This document shows positions 1 to 13,500 of a stretch of DNA of 64,000 nucleotides, in pieces. The DNA is taken from positions 32,392,568 to 32,456,567 of the forward strand of contig NC_089853.1 in assembly GCF_036373705.1 (NCBI RefSeq). The letters are read 5' to 3'. The notes below the pieces were generated by a model that saw nothing but the letters and a program-made list of their open reading frames with translations, made no database searches and was not told the origin of the DNA. How positions within the stretch are numbered: position 1 is the stretch's first letter; every line of letters begins with the position of its first letter. This stretch comes from Amia ocellicauda. Its lineage: Eukaryota > Chordata > Actinopteri > Amiiformes > Amiidae. A program made the position numbers and the translations under genes.

Positions 1-1419
1 ACTTGCGCCATGTGGTCCGCACTGTACGCGTCATTAATATGCACTGAACCGCCCTATTTAAATGAGGCGTGCGCTCAGGTTTGCAGTGGATGGAAGTGAA
101 GACGGAACATCAACCTACAAATTATTATGTGTATGGTTTGTTATATTGGAGATATTGGGTAATAACTGTAATCACTGTCTCTGGGTGATAGTAATGTGTG
201 AACTATTTATTTTCAAGACCAATGCAACATACAGATTAACTACTTTCAGCAATCGTTTGTAAGCCTTAAATTAATGTAAATCCAAAACACTAACACTTTA
301 TTAATGAATCAACTGGATATGAGAATTTTAGATATGAGAGTTAACAAGGTAAATAATACTGCTGGTAACATATGTGTTCTGAAATGCAAAATTGTACAGT
401 AAAATGAGAATATGTGACATAATCTAGGATAGTCACATATTATTCGCACATTTAAGGAGTGGTATGGTTTGTGATTTCTTAATGCAGCCTCATCAATGTT
501 TGGTCGTGTTATTGGAATATAGTCCAGTGTATACATGACCTATGGGATTCCAGACGTGTTGTAACACTCACGTTGGGTCTGTACTTGATCTCTGTCTGAA
601 ATCCAAAAGAGAATGTATTGTGTCACTTTCCGATTTCAGAATTTGATACATTTTTATATCGAGGACTATGAAATACGTTGTCGGTCCCTAGACTTAAGAG
701 GTCTAGTGCTGTGTTCATAGTCAATACAGGAATTGCATGATTCCTTCTGGTGGGTGAATTTAGATCATTGTGCACAATGTCACATATAATCTAAAATGGG
801 TTTGTTGAATTAGTATTTTCGTAACATTTGCTGCTCAGTAGCATCCATCAAGTTTCCATGCGCTTCTCATTAACATGTCTCAATCAACAGTGTGCGCTCA
901 CTGGGTGGGATTGGGCGCAGGCGAGACCAGTGCACCTCTGCGCCAGACGTACGCACTAAGAATTGACGCAGAGAACTTAGTGCTGTTACTCACACGCAAC
1001 AAGACTGAAGCTTTTTAAAAATACAGCATAGTTTTCTTCGTCCACATATTTTCTTTTGCCTTTCTCCAATAGCACTATTGCTGCCATTCTGCTTCTTGAT
1101 AGTGCCTTCCTTCCGCCAATAATTTACCCTAAAACTCAACTCTTCTGAGTTACTGCCTAATGTGTTCTTTGATGTGTAAAAAGACCAGTCAGTTTGCATA
1201 TTGTTTTGCTTATAACCATTGTATTTTAGTCAAATAAAAATAAAACCACTTTCTGAGTGAGGAGCTGTTTTAAATTAATGTTTACTTGGATTACTGTCAT
1301 TGGATTGTGTCTATCATTACTGTTTCTCCTTCTCTTCTGTTTATGACATGTAAATATCATAGCCTATATTATTTTGATTGAAAAGCTTACGCCAATAGTA
1401 TAGCGGTAAGGCAAAAATT
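1..1419. other. No gene recognised
   Basis: No exon chain, RNA gene or clear mobile element was recognised here. The short open frames lack family resemblance. A CpG-rich patch lies at about 880-985, with a small hairpin around 955-983 (stem CACTAAG/CTTAGTG). CpG-bearing sequence also occurs in the first 100 bases, so this could be a decayed DNA transposon, but no matching ends could be established. Confidence 0.4.

Positions 1420-1473
<54 letters not shown>
1420..1473. repeat. (ATT)n microsatellite
   Basis: Uninterrupted ATT trinucleotide run of about 18 units. It creates a poly-isoleucine open frame on the minus strand that is not a gene. Confidence 0.95.
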
Positions 1474-1474
<1 letters not shown>

Positions 1475-1582
1475 AAACATGCTAATTAAGATAAGCTGTT
1501 TAAAAACCTTATTCATTGCATTATAATTGTTCGTTCTACTATGATACTGTTTAACAAATAATAATAAATAAAAAAACATTCT

Positions 1583-1697
1583 GGTGTCACTTTTTTAATT
1601 TTTTAGCTCAATACCTACATAAGAAGTAACATCCCCACATCTGGAATTGAACCTACAACTGGCTTGCAGAAGTTTTCCTTAACCGCTATGCCAGCAG
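1583..1697 (-). mobile_element. tRNA-derived SINE (head region)
   Basis: Read on the minus strand, the segment has an RNA polymerase III type 2 promoter. An A-box-like TGGCATAGCGG (1693-1683) is followed about 40 bases later by a near-perfect B box GGTTCAATTCC (1653-1643), the spacing seen in tRNA genes. The cloverleaf is not intact and the sequence runs on into an unrelated A-rich body, so this is a SINE head rather than a functional tRNA. The family is unknown and the body end is approximate. Confidence 0.6.
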
Positions 1698-1699
1698 AA

Positions 1700-4560
1700 A
1701 TACAAACTTTAATGTGAAACGTTTTAAGTAATGTACTGCCACAACCAACTGTGATTGGTTGTATATGACTGAACTATTGGAGTTAGTGTCCAAAAAATAG
1801 ACATGTAAACCATCTATGACTAGGAAAATCTAACTTTTGAACCACACACTAATATAAAACTACAAACTATCCGGTGGCGGCATTATTTATTGTCATATGC
1901 TTCTTTCATTTACTTATACATTTATCAGCTATCAAATTCAGGTTTTTGTTCTGCAAGTAGGTGGGTAAACATTTTAATTTTATCCAGCCCTAGATTTGCT
2001 TTCAACTTCTGACTTCTCAGACTGAGAAATTAACTTTGTATCATAAATTCATATTTTCCTTCCAGATTTTGTCTTTACTCTCTCTTAAACTATGTACATG
2101 CATACAGTATTTTGTATTAAAGTTATTTTCATGTAACATAGGTACTATTTAATCATCAATACATTTTTAAGTGATTTATGAACCAGGTACTCTTTCACAG
2201 TATGAATACTATTGGAATGCATTTACTAGTTACAGCAGGCTTGTATGACTGTAAGGGATTTGAAGATTAAAAGAGCCCAAATGAGCAGGAGAGTGTGCCT
2301 GTTGTTGTTGTGAGGTATTGGTGTTAAGAGTATACTAACACTGTCACACAAACCTAAACAACACACACATACAGGAACAAAGACATGCACACAAAAAGAG
2401 TCACAATGTCATGATTTCACAAGTAAGAAGCAACAAAGATGAGCAAATACACAGACAGACACAGATTCTTACACTAAAAAAAAAGCCACCCACACATCTA
2501 CAAACCATTACATCCACGTGATGCAGCAGTGCCGGTGACACCCACACACCCTTTCTGGAGCCACAAAGAAAGGCATATGTTCAGACCTAGAGTCAGAAAG
2601 CTACTCCCACACACCTAGACAGAGTCATAGAAACACAGACCCATTTGGACATACATGCACACACTCACATTCACCAAATTCATCACATTGTATAGTCACA
2701 ACCATCTCACCAAGTCCTTGTGAACAAAAACACCCACTATAAAACAACCCCCCCAAAAATAATAATACGTATACATGAAATCAAAATCAATTAAAATGAC
2801 ATATTCATGCAGGAAATGTTGGCAAAAAATATACAAACAAATCCACACTCAGAAATGCACATATGAAGCCCTCAGATTATTAACCCTCTTCCCTCCCTGC
2901 ACACACACTTCTCCCTTCCCCCAACAACAAGGCACATTCACTTTACCACAGTCATGCCCGAGACAACAAGTGCTATGGTACCTCCTCCACTGTGTTTCTC
3001 CCCCTCTTTCCCTTCATACTATGTTTAGCAGAGAGGTATCCATGGAAACAAGCATTACCATCCCTATATACTTTTAAGAAATGTTCATCACTGCAGAGGC
3101 AGTCTTTCCTATTTCCTAAGTGTAAATAGTCCAATTGTGTAAGTCTGAAGACTGGGCATCATGCACAGTTGTGAAGTAAGATGCATTGGCAGGAAGTTCG
3201 CTTCAGTATACCGTGGTCAAAGACTATAAGTGTCAAGCAATCTTCCAAAGGAAAATGAAAATATGAAACTAGACATTGTAAGCATAAAACATGGCTGCCA
3301 AGAGTCAATCAAATTTCAGCTTTGCTCTGTATGAAGCTGTTTATGTTCCCAATGGGAACTGCAATCTTTTAAACAATGGGGTTTTTGGCTGCACCACACA
3401 AAAGGGGTGGGTCTGGAGAAAAAAAGGCTTCTGCAACCAATCTTCCTCAAGGTCCTCAATCCTGTCCTATAAAGCAACTTGTATTCACTAATTAAATAAA
3501 CAAATAAAAATGGTCTCAGTTGCCCAACATGAATTCCAAAATATTAATATTAACTGTATCAATATCCAACTTATCTGCTAGCCTAGATACTACTACTGAT
3601 TATATCAGCTGCTGCCTTCACAGTTTCTGATTTCCTTCATACTGTGACACATTGGGGAGTGTCAAACGGGGTGTCCAGGGATTTGGGTTGCGAGTTGCAG
3701 ATCTTGTGAGAGGAATGTCTTTAAAAAGGCGAGACAGAAAAGAAAGCCTAGCTCGGGTCAGGCAGTTTCTCTGACTAGCCTTAGGCCCCTATTCAACTGG
3801 CCAAGTAAAACAATTACACCAATGGGATTTAGAGAAAAGAGCTATAGTCAGTGTCCAGTCCAAGATCAGTCGTTTGGTGTTGGGTTAAAAAGTGGGTCAG
3901 TTAGCCAGTAAGAAAATCCATATGCTCATTAAAACTCTCTCTCTCGCCCTCCTGCACCCCCCTCCAGGTATCTTGCATTGAATTGGGAAAGCAGAGGTGC
4001 TTATATAGGGCTTTGGACCTTTTCCTTGCAGGTGTGTACTAGTCTGTAGTCATGGCAATGGTCAAGTGGTGGGGGCAGAGATCAGGTATGACTTTGTCCC
4101 CACCTCACAAATCTCCCCTCCCTGACTACACCCTGACTACAACTTGCTCTGTGTCACTATACATTGAAGTTCTACTAGCCTTCAATTACTTTCACTTCAA
4201 CACCTCAACAACAACTATTCTCTACACACAGCTAAAGATTAGATCAAATTGCTGAATTGTGTATGAATGTATGAATTCTGGAAGCATCTATTATCAAAAC
4301 TATTAATATGTAACAATGAAAACCCATAGAAAAAACAGCTGAAGAACTATCTAGAATATTCTATTATCACAAAACAATGCCATTCATTTAAATACTAATT
4401 TCTGGTACTTTCCAATTTCAAAAACTAGCAAAATACACATACACCCCACAATGATATTTGATTTGCTTGTGACACAACCTTGTTTTTCTATTGATTTTGC
4501 CCCATCCCTACCCTTAATACACACACACAACCAGACACACACACTCACAATCATAAACTA
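1700..4560. other. No gene recognised; CA-rich and LTR-like stretches
   Basis: About 2340-2760 is rich in CACA tracts. No coding exon is supported; the 100-codon open frame at 2775-3077 has low-complexity composition and no family resemblance. From about 3646 (TGTGACACATTGGGG) there is a segment with a TATATA motif near 4004 that could be a solo LTR, but no second copy or target duplication is visible. Confidence 0.4.

Positions 4561-4561
<1 letters not shown>

Positions 4562-4614
<53 letters not shown>
4562..4614. repeat. (ATT)n microsatellite
   Basis: Pure ATT run of about 17 units, directly upstream of a dispersed fish repeat motif. Confidence 0.95.
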
Positions 4615-4690
4615 GTATTTGTTAGCAGACGCCCTTATCCAGGGCGACTTTCAACACATAAGCGCATTGCTGCGTGTCTGACAACAGGGA
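4615..4690 (+). repeat. Dispersed fish repeat fragment
   Basis: The segment contains TTAGCAGACGCCCTTATCC followed by AGGGCGACTT, with a self-complementary GCCCT/AGGGC core. From general knowledge, this motif recurs in very many fish genomes as part of interspersed repeats. The element class is not determined here. It sits immediately after the ATT run, an arrangement common for retroposon tails. Confidence 0.5.
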
Positions 4691-5122
4691 CAATGTAACA
4701 GTGATTTGGGACCATCATCCCAGACTTCATCAATAAGCACAATTTCCCATCAAACCATTATCATCACCTGAGATCGTCCAACAGTTTATTGATCTGCCCA
4801 CAACTGCGCCGCAAATACCCCCAAAACAGCCGCATCCATAATCAATTGGCTAGCCTATAGTCATTGTTTTTTAATCAAGAATAAAAGTAAAAATACACCA
4901 CAAAATGAATGAAAATGTGAACTGTGTGCACGGTGACGAATGCATGTTAACTCTAACTTTCAATACAGTAAAAGTGTCTTAAATAGCGAATCGGTGTAAA
5001 TCCCTTAATGCATCAATAAAAATAAATACAAATAAAAGTCTGAGTTATCTTAGCATATTCTTATAGTTGTATTTTCGTTTCTGCTACATGTGTGATCTCG
5101 CGTTTTTTGTTTTGCTTTTTAC
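4691..5122. other. No gene recognised
   Basis: AT-rich unique-looking sequence. No exon, RNA gene or mobile-element signature was seen. Confidence 0.5.
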
Positions 5123-5351
5123 AATGAGTTTGGTTGTGATGTATAATAGGGTTTAAAGTCGCAGTCCTCGGTGCTGATTATTACTGCTGTGTGTGACGCT
5201 GAATGAGTTTGGTTGTGATGTATAATAGGGTTTAAGGTCGCAGTCCTCGGTGCTGATTATTACTGCTGTGTGTGACGCTGAATGAGTTTGGTTGTGATGT
5301 ATAATAGGGTTTAAGGTCGCAGTCCTCGGTGCTGATTATTACTGCTGTGTT
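5123..5351. repeat. 79-bp minisatellite, about 2.9 copies
   Basis: Three tandem units begin at 5123, 5202 and 5281 with AATGAGTTTGGTTGTGATG. The units are almost identical: unit 1 has TTTAAAGTC where units 2 and 3 have TTTAAGGTC. The third ends after TTACTGCTGTGT and runs straight into a CpG-rich block. Near-identity implies recent duplication. Confidence 0.95.
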
Positions 5352-5530
5352 TCTCTTCTACTCCGCGCTTGGGAACGCCCACACCAGTGACGTCAGCATT
5401 CGGTTCCAAAACCGGTGCAAAAGCGCGCCGGTTCCCAAACACATCAGCTGGTTCCCAGGCCGAGCACCGGCTCCGGCTCCAGCACCGGCTCTTTGTCCGT
5501 GGAAAAGCGCTAACAGTATTCTTCTCACTA
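5352..5530. other. CpG-rich block, possible transposon end or promoter
   Basis: A GC- and CpG-rich patch stands out from the AT-rich surroundings. It contains a full CRE-like TGACGTCA (about 5390), inverted GGTTCC/GGAACC words, and a short internal repeat of CACCGGCTC-type units at about 5465-5490. Open frames exist on both strands over it, but none resembles a protein family, so they look composition-driven. It may be the subterminal part of a hAT-like element; this is inference. Confidence 0.35.
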
Positions 5531-5679
5531 ACACATACCAGAACACCACATACAATGTCTGAAAAATCATTCAACATCAGCTGCATAAATCAGGTGTTTA
5601 TGGCAGAGTTGCCAGGAAGAAGCCTATTCTAACAGCATTACACAAAAAGAAGCAATGTTGTTAAAATGCATCTCATTGA

Positions 5680-6260
5680 CACTTGGGACTTTGTTTTCTG
5701 GACACATCAAACAAACATTACGCATTATGGAAATGCTCATCAGCGGTTCCAAAAAGGTAAAGCTCCAAAAAGCACCAACCCCATGTGAAATATGGAGGAC
5801 AGTCTCTTTTGCTTTGGGGTTGTTTTACATCTTCTGGTCCTGGTGTAGCCTACTTCAAGGGAAAGATGGATTCAAGTATGGACCAGGACATTTTGGCCAA
5901 CACTCTAGTCCCCTCTACTAAGAAGTTCAAACTTGGTCAAGAAGGGACATTCTACCATGATAATCATCCAAACTAGATATGTAGACAAAATCAACATTCT
6001 TGAAATGTCTTTGCAATCTCCAGACCACAATCTTTGGTTTGAACTCACAAAAGCAGTTCAGAAGTGAAAACTACAAGAAAGTACTATCTGAGGGAGCTAG
6101 AGAAATTCTGTGAAGAGAAGTAATCAAAAATCCCTCCTGAGAAGAACCTTATTAAAGACTACAAGGGCCAGTTGCATATACATAGACAAAGCCTTTGTCT
6201 CAGTATAATTATGTCTTTAATAAGGTCTTAATTAGTCAATTATGGAATGCATTCTAGGAA
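5680..6260 (+). pseudogene. Decayed Tc1-like transposase
   Basis: Plus-strand fragments resemble the catalytic half of Tc1 transposases. They run from GGQSLLLWGCF (the GG..MVWGCF block) through a KGKMDS/QDIL segment to a degenerate TFYHDNHPN (the QQDNDPKH block), then a stop codon. The later frame-shifted part still shows LQSPDHN, where SPDLNP is expected. Frameshifts and stops remove activity. The downstream part resembles the fragment at 27420-27660, so the two may belong to one family. Confidence 0.65.
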
Positions 6261-6284
6261 TTCTAAAACACTTGAAAAGAAAAA

Positions 6285-6592
6285 AACTTGTCCGACACTT
6301 CCAGCCTCTCATCCAAGATGAACTCATCCAAGAAGATTTCATTTGTGAACATTGTTAGCATGTTGAAATCCTAGAGATCAAGATCCGTGATCTTGAGGCT
6401 CAGCTTGTTGATCTGCACTGTATTAGTGATATGGAAGAATTAGCACAACCCTTAGAGACATCCCAAGAGCTAGAAATGCCCAACAGGTTCCAACTGCTGG
6501 ACACCGAATTGGACAGTGATGGCTCCAAGGGTGATGGAAGGGCAGTTGAGCACCAGAGCACCATGGTGCCCACTCCCCCCTGAACAGGGAGG
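6285..6592 (+). pseudogene. LINE ORF1 N-terminal fragment (coiled coil)
   Basis: Reading frame with a CEHC motif (the Cx2C half of a zinc-binding site) and one in-frame stop. It is followed by a charged, leucine-rich segment (EIKIRDLEAQLVDLH) typical of the coiled coil at the start of CR1/L2 ORF1 proteins. It runs to a TGA just before the TA that borders a Tc1-type end at 6595. Identification rests on its position ahead of the esterase part and on its resemblance to LINE ORF1 proteins. Confidence 0.6.
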
Positions 6593-6594
6593 TA

Positions 6595-7428
<834 letters not shown>

Positions 7429-7429
7429 G

Positions 7430-7850
7430 ATAAAGAAACCCGCATGGTATCTTGCCTGCCTCGTGCTCAGGTTGCAGATCTCCCTAAACTAGTAAACGGG
7501 CTACTGGTCAAAGCCGGGGGGAATCCACTGGACATGGTCCACATTGGAACCAATGTCATAGGAAAAGACATGTCTGCAAGACAAATTTAAAGAGTAAGGA
7601 AAGAAACTAAAGAGCAGAACCTCCATGGTTGTTTTCTCCTAAATACCATGTGCATGGCCAGGGAGAGATTAGAAAGTTTAACATGTGGTTGAAATCTTGG
7701 TGTAGGGAAGAGGGTTTTAGATTCATGGAGTATTGGTCTTTCTTCTGGGATAGATGGGACCTGTACAAACCAGACAGTCTACATCTAAACAGAAGGGGGG
7801 CTAATGCATTGGGAGAGCGTATTTGAAGAGTAATTGAGAAACTTTAAACT
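7430..7850 (+). pseudogene. LINE ORF1 esterase (SGNH-like) domain remnant
   Basis: Fragments of the SGNH/GDSL-type esterase domain found in ORF1 of fish CR1/L2 LINEs. The DMVHIGTN segment carries the block-III Asn region, and PDSLHLNRRG carries the Asp-x-x-His of block V. WCREEGFRFMEYW precedes block V as expected. Frame changes at about 7590 and 7825 break it. A second relic of the same domain lies on the minus strand at 15275-15469. The domain is thought to act in ORF1p membrane or lipid interactions; its exact role is not settled. Confidence 0.75.
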
Positions 7851-7939
7851 AGGGACCAGGGGGGCAGGGGGGCAGGGAGTTCTGACAATGGGAGATGTTC
7901 CACTAAGGAAAGAAAACCAAGGGAAACTGCTAGTAGGAA

Positions 7940-10500
7940 AGTCCTGAAATGTTTGTACTTCATTGCCAGGCGTATAAGGAACAAGATGTTAGACCTAGAA
8001 GCCACAGTGCTGGCGTGTGACTATGATGTTGTAGGAGTGACAGAAACATGGCTTACAGATAATGATGGGGATAAATACAAGTTGAAAGGATACACACAGT
8101 TTAGGACAGACAGGCAAAACTGAAGAGGTGGTGGGGTAGCATTATATGTCAGAAATGGCATTGAGGCAGAAGAACTCAAATTAGATCCTAGTAATTAAAC
8201 AGAATCTTTGTGGGTTAATCTTTTGAATAAAAGATCCAGAGGATTAGTGGTAGGAGTGTGTTACAGACCACCCAACTCAGATATTCAGAAAGATGTTGCA
8301 TTGTACAGTGTAATCAGGACTGCATGTAGCAAGGATGTGGCTGGTATGATGGGGGAATTCAATTTCCCAAACACAGACTGGGAAAGCCCCATTGGGACTA
8401 CAGAAGCAGACATATAAATGGTTGAGATGTTAAATGACTGCTTTCTAACTCAGTGTGTCAGGGAACCAACCAGAGAGCATTCATGCATTGATTTGATCTT
8501 TTCGAATGACCAAGATAGTCAGAGGGACACTAGTTGCAAACTGTGATCACAATATGGTTAGCTTTGAGGCATATTTTCAAAAACAAGGACCAAGTCTAAA
8601 ACAATTTTCTACAATTTTAGAAAAGCAAACCTTGAAGGTATGAGGCGGCACTTAGACTGGAGCACACTGAATACAGATTCAGTTGAAAATGGATGGTTAT
8701 ATTTTAAGAATATACTACTTGAGGCTCAGGAGAAATTTGTACCAAAACTTAGCAAATTGAGGACCAAAAAACATTGTCCAAAATGGTTTAATAGAAGTAT
8801 GAAAAATGTTGTATAGTGCATACAAAAGGGATAGAGATTAAATAAAATAGAAAGAATATGTTGAACTGCAAAGAGATCTTAAGAAAGGGATCAGGAAAGC
8901 AAAAAGGGCAATTAAAAGAAACAGCTCTTGGAGCTCAAACTAATGCAAAGAGCTTTTTTCAATACTACAACAGCGAGAGGTCAATAAAGGAGGAAGTGAA
9001 ACAGTGAACAGGGCAAAAAGTATCTTGGAAAAGGAACAAGATGTGGCAACTGTTCTAAATTATGTTTTTACAAAAGAAAAAACAGATAACATGCTACAGG
9101 TTAACAATCAGTCCAGTCAAACCCTAAGAGAGATCAGGATAAATGAGGAGGAGGTACTAAAGGGACTAGCAGAATTAAAAACAAACAAATCACCTGGGCT
9201 AGATGGTATATTTCCAACAGTACTTAAAGAAATGAGGGAAATTATTTATAGGAGACGGCAAATGTCATCCACAAGAAAGGGGACAAAACTGAGCCAGGAA
9301 ATTACGGACCAATCAGTCTCACCTGCATTACTTGTAAAATGTTGGAAAAAATGATTAGACAGAAAATAGAGGAGCATCTTAATGAAAACCATGTTCTTGG
9401 AGATAGTCAACAGATCATGTCTTACTAATCTATTCAAATTTTGCAGCTGTGGATCATGTGAAAGCATATGATATGATATACTTAAATTTTCAAAAAGCTT
9501 TTGATAAGGTTCCACACCAAAGACTGATCCTCAAATTGGAAGGTGTAGGCATTCAGGGTATGTAAGTAGATGGATTGTGAACTAGTTGATGTATAAGAAA
9601 CAGAGGATGTCGAGTTGCTTCTAACTGGAGTGAGGTTGTTAGTGGAGTTCCACAGGGATCAGTACTAGGGCCTTTGCTTTTTCTAATCTATATTCATGAT
9701 CTGGACTCTGGGATAGTTAACAAACTTGTCAGATTTGCAGATGATACCAAAATAGGTGGCTCAGCAGATACAATCTCGGCAGCACAGGTTATTCAAAGGG
9801 ACTTAGATAATATTCAGTTGTGGGCCGACAGCTGGCAGATGAAATTCAATGTGGACAAGTGCAAGGTAATACATGCAGGTAACAAAAATGTCCACTATAA
9901 TTACACTATGGGAGGAATAGAACTAGATGAAGTAACGCATGAGAAAGACCTAGGAGTCTATGTGGACTCCTCACTTTCTCCATGTGGGGAAGCAATAAAA
10001 AAGGCAAACAGAATGTTAGGGTATATTGTCAAAAGTGTAGAATTTAAAACAAGGAAAGTAATGTTAAGACTGTACAATCCACTAGTTAGACCTCATCTGG
10101 ATACTGTGTACAGTTCTGGGCTCCACACTTCAAGAAAGATATCGCTGCTCTAGAGGTCGTTCAGAGGAGAGCAACCAGACTTATTCCAGGTCTGAAGGGA
10201 ATGTCCTACTGAGAGACTGAGGACCTGAACCTTTTCATCCTAGAAGACTACGTGGGGACTTGATTCAAGTCTTCAAAATCATGGAGGGCATCGACCACAT
10301 TAAACCAGAGGAGCTTTTCCAGATCAGCAGAGACACACGCACCCGGGGACACAACTGGAAATTGGGCTTCAAGGCATTCAAGACAGAAAACAGGAGACAC
10401 TTCTTCACACAGAGAGTTGTTACAATCTGGAACAAACTCCCCAGTGATGTGGTTGAAGCTGAAAATTTGGGAACATTTAAAAATAGACTGGATAGTACCC
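7940..10500 (+). pseudogene. LINE ORF2 endonuclease-reverse transcriptase remnant
   Basis: The start resembles other CR1/L2 ORF2 proteins (RNKMLDLEATV). It is followed by AP-endonuclease motifs: TETWLTDND, GGGVALYVRN, GVCYRPP and GMMGEFNFPNTDW, in which the usual GDFN is GEFN. SCIDLIFSN comes next. RT follows with TNKSPGLDGIF, then deletions around 9235 and 9410, then QGSVLGPLLFLIY and the catalytic FADDTKIGG (about 9728-9755). The C-terminal part (FFTQRVVTIWNKLPSDVV) is open at 10260-10523. Multiple stops and frameshifts mean no functional product. Confidence 0.85.
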
Positions 10501-10529
10501 ATGCCATTATTTGTAAAACATGATGTTTC

Positions 10530-12300
10530 TCTGTACAATGTTGTTAGTATTAATATATATATATATATATTTATTTGATCAAAAACAAATATTTTGCACT
10601 TGTATTTCTTCCTTTAAATCAACTTTTTGTTACAATTGCTCAAGGATAGGAATAAATATAGTGGGCAATTAATATACACTGTGTGTGTGTACTAAGAGAA
10701 ATTATAATAAAAAAAACCTTACTAGCCAATATTACTATGGTGAAACTTTAAAAAGGAATCACAAACCATTACATGGTAGTCCCTTTATCTGGTAAGATTT
10801 TGATGCCTGATAACCAAACACAGAATCTAGCAAGGTCAGAGCTGGGAGGAAGCTGATTTAATTTATTTGATAATAAAAAAATGGTTTCAGACAGAATATA
10901 TTAATAACAGACTCGTAGGCAGACTGCTGTATTGTGCACTAACGTTTATATGAGCACAGTTTTCTGAAGAGGCTGAGGGACAAGGTCATGTGAACAATAA
11001 CCAGGTGGAGACGCATAGTAGAAATACTCCATTTAAAACATCGCCTTCACTCTCTGCACCTAAACACAGAGAGACTAAGGAAATCTGAGAACATGCTGTA
11101 TTCAGAAAATTTTGGCAAAAATGTGTAAGCTTCAATTCATAGACATATTTTCAAGACACACATTTTCAATCATTATTATTCTTTTGTTTTACGTGTTCAG
11201 TAGGAATTTTCAATCAAATCATTTATTTTGTTTTGGGGGGATGGATATATACCCTTTTCAAATGTTGGATGTTATGGCTACTGTTAATTAAAAACATAAA
11301 AACTGTTCATATTTTATTAGTCCCTCACCTAAAACAACATGTTTAATTACATTTTATTATGTATAAACTGCCCTTGACAAGCTTTTTATGGCTTAGCAAA
11401 CAAACCTTTTCAGATCTCCAAACCTTTTTTTCTGGCTTATTTGCAATATTTGCAAAGCAAATCTTTAAAGGTATATTTACTAACAGATTATTTGTCTTTT
11501 GTAAGTAGATTTTCTTGAAAATATATTGATTATTTAATATTATGTATTCAAACCCAAACTGTGGGTTTCCCATATTGCTTCACAGTATGTCAGAAGGATT
11601 CAGTTTCTATGTGATATCCTTCAGCCTAAAACCTCATGGTCTTTTTTTTACTTAATCTCAGGGAGAAAAAGGGAAAAGTCTGTGCCCAAAAGTTCTATAA
11701 AGAGGAGAAGGTGGCCAAAAGATACCAAATAGAGGTCAAGTAGGCTCTGGCCTTCCTGACTGAATAGCAGAAGAACATTCCTGTCTCTTAACCCTTGCCT
11801 CAACTCCATTTACATAATGCATCACCAACAGCTGCTAAAAGCCTGAGCGTCGAACAAATGTTTCTGCTGCATTTTAAACAACATCAACTGAAAAGAAAAA
11901 ATAAATAAAAATCCTCTCAAATCCTTCAGGCTGAAATGGGTACCTACATATGCTTTTCCATCTCTTTTAAGGAGTAACATTATGGGCCATATCTTTAAAG
12001 TGCTGGTACACAAGAAACCCCACATTTTACTTTTTTTAAAACTACATTTTTTTAAAGCTTTCCACAGCCTGTTATTACAGAAAATTACAACTTATATAAT
12101 CTACATACTTGGGGCACAGATAATTGGCTACAGACCCATTATCCTGCACTCAAGGCCAACCGTGTAGGCTTCTTTCTGCTTTTAATGTATTTTTCTTTTT
12201 CTGGTCTGGATGTGTTTGTCTGAAAGCTCACAAAATGATATGCTATAAGAGGTAATCTACAGGAAACTATTAATTTATTTTTAAGTCTTGTTACTTTTTT
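10530..12300. other. No gene recognised
   Basis: Opens with a short TA run (about 10553-10571), then AT-rich sequence without exon, RNA or transposon signatures that can be supported. Short open frames at 11343-11573 and 11822-12025 have no family resemblance. Confidence 0.5.
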
Positions 12301-13500
12301 AAGAACATAAGAAAAGTTCAAAATGAGAGGAGGTCATTCAACCCATCAAGCTCGTTTGGTAGCTAATAAATTAGAAATCCAAGAATCACATTGTCTATTC
12401 TTGAATGATCCCACAGTTTAGCTTCAACAACATGTCTGGGTAGTTTGTTCCATACTTCCACAACTATTTGTGTAAAGTGTCTCCTGTTTTCTGTTCTTTA
12501 GCGATTTTGTGTCGCCAGGTCCATGTGGCATTGTTGATCTGGAAATTATCCTCTGGATATACATGGTCAATACCATTAATCATTTTAATACCTGGAACAA
12601 GTCCCCTCATAGTCTTCTCTGTTCCAGGCTGAAGGGATTCGGTTTCTTCAGTCTGTCCAAATAAGACATTTACTTCGGTCCTAGAATTAGTCTGGTTACT
12701 CTCCTATGAAGTGCCTCCAGAGCAGCAATATCCTTCTTGTAATGCGGTGACCAAAATTGAGCGCATTGTAGAATTTGAACATTAATTGTTGTATTTTAAA
12801 TTCTACACTTTTAAGAATATATCCAAGCATTTGCCTTTTTATTGCTTTCACACACTTTCTAGATGGAGAAAGTCTACATAACCTACTAGACCTTTATCAT
12901 GTATTGCTTTTAGTTCTGTACCTCCCATTGTATATTTGTATTGAGTTTATGCATGCAATACCTTGCATTTACCCACATTAAATGTCATTTAAGTATTTTT
13001 GTATCAACTGTGCTACTAAACCTGTATCCACAGTGCCACCTATTTTTGTGTAATGACAAGTTTACTAACTATCAGATCATTTATATAAATTAGGAAAAGC
13101 AGAGGCCTTAGTACTGAACCCCACTTCCTACATCACTGCAGTCTGAGGTAACTTATTATTTACCTTTGTTTCCTATACATTAACCAGTTCTTATTCCACT
13201 TACTTACACTACCTAGCCTCCTATAGTGTCTAATTATAGGATTCCGATTAGAGTGTGGAACTTGATCAAAAGCTGACTAGCAATACAAATATAGCATGTT
13301 ATACATTTTTAAATTATCTACTGCTAGGTCCACAAAATCCACAAAAGTTGGTCAGCCATTGCCTACCTCATCTAAATCCATGCTCCATGTCTCCAAGAAT
13401 ACAATTTCCATTTAAATGTTCCTCTAATTGTTGTCATATGATTTTATCCATAATTTTACAAATAATAGAGGTAATGCTAATTGGTCTGCAATTTTGTGGT

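Noticed and set aside
1625..1697. A functional tRNA gene
   Set aside because: A and B boxes are present, but acceptor and anticodon stems do not pair properly; better explained as a SINE head.
2775..3077. 100-codon plus-strand frame
   Set aside because: Low-complexity CA-rich DNA; no domain and no conserved start context.
5311..5632. Several overlapping open frames on both strands
   Set aside because: They arise from the CpG-rich block and minisatellite end; all frames are equally open and none resembles a protein.
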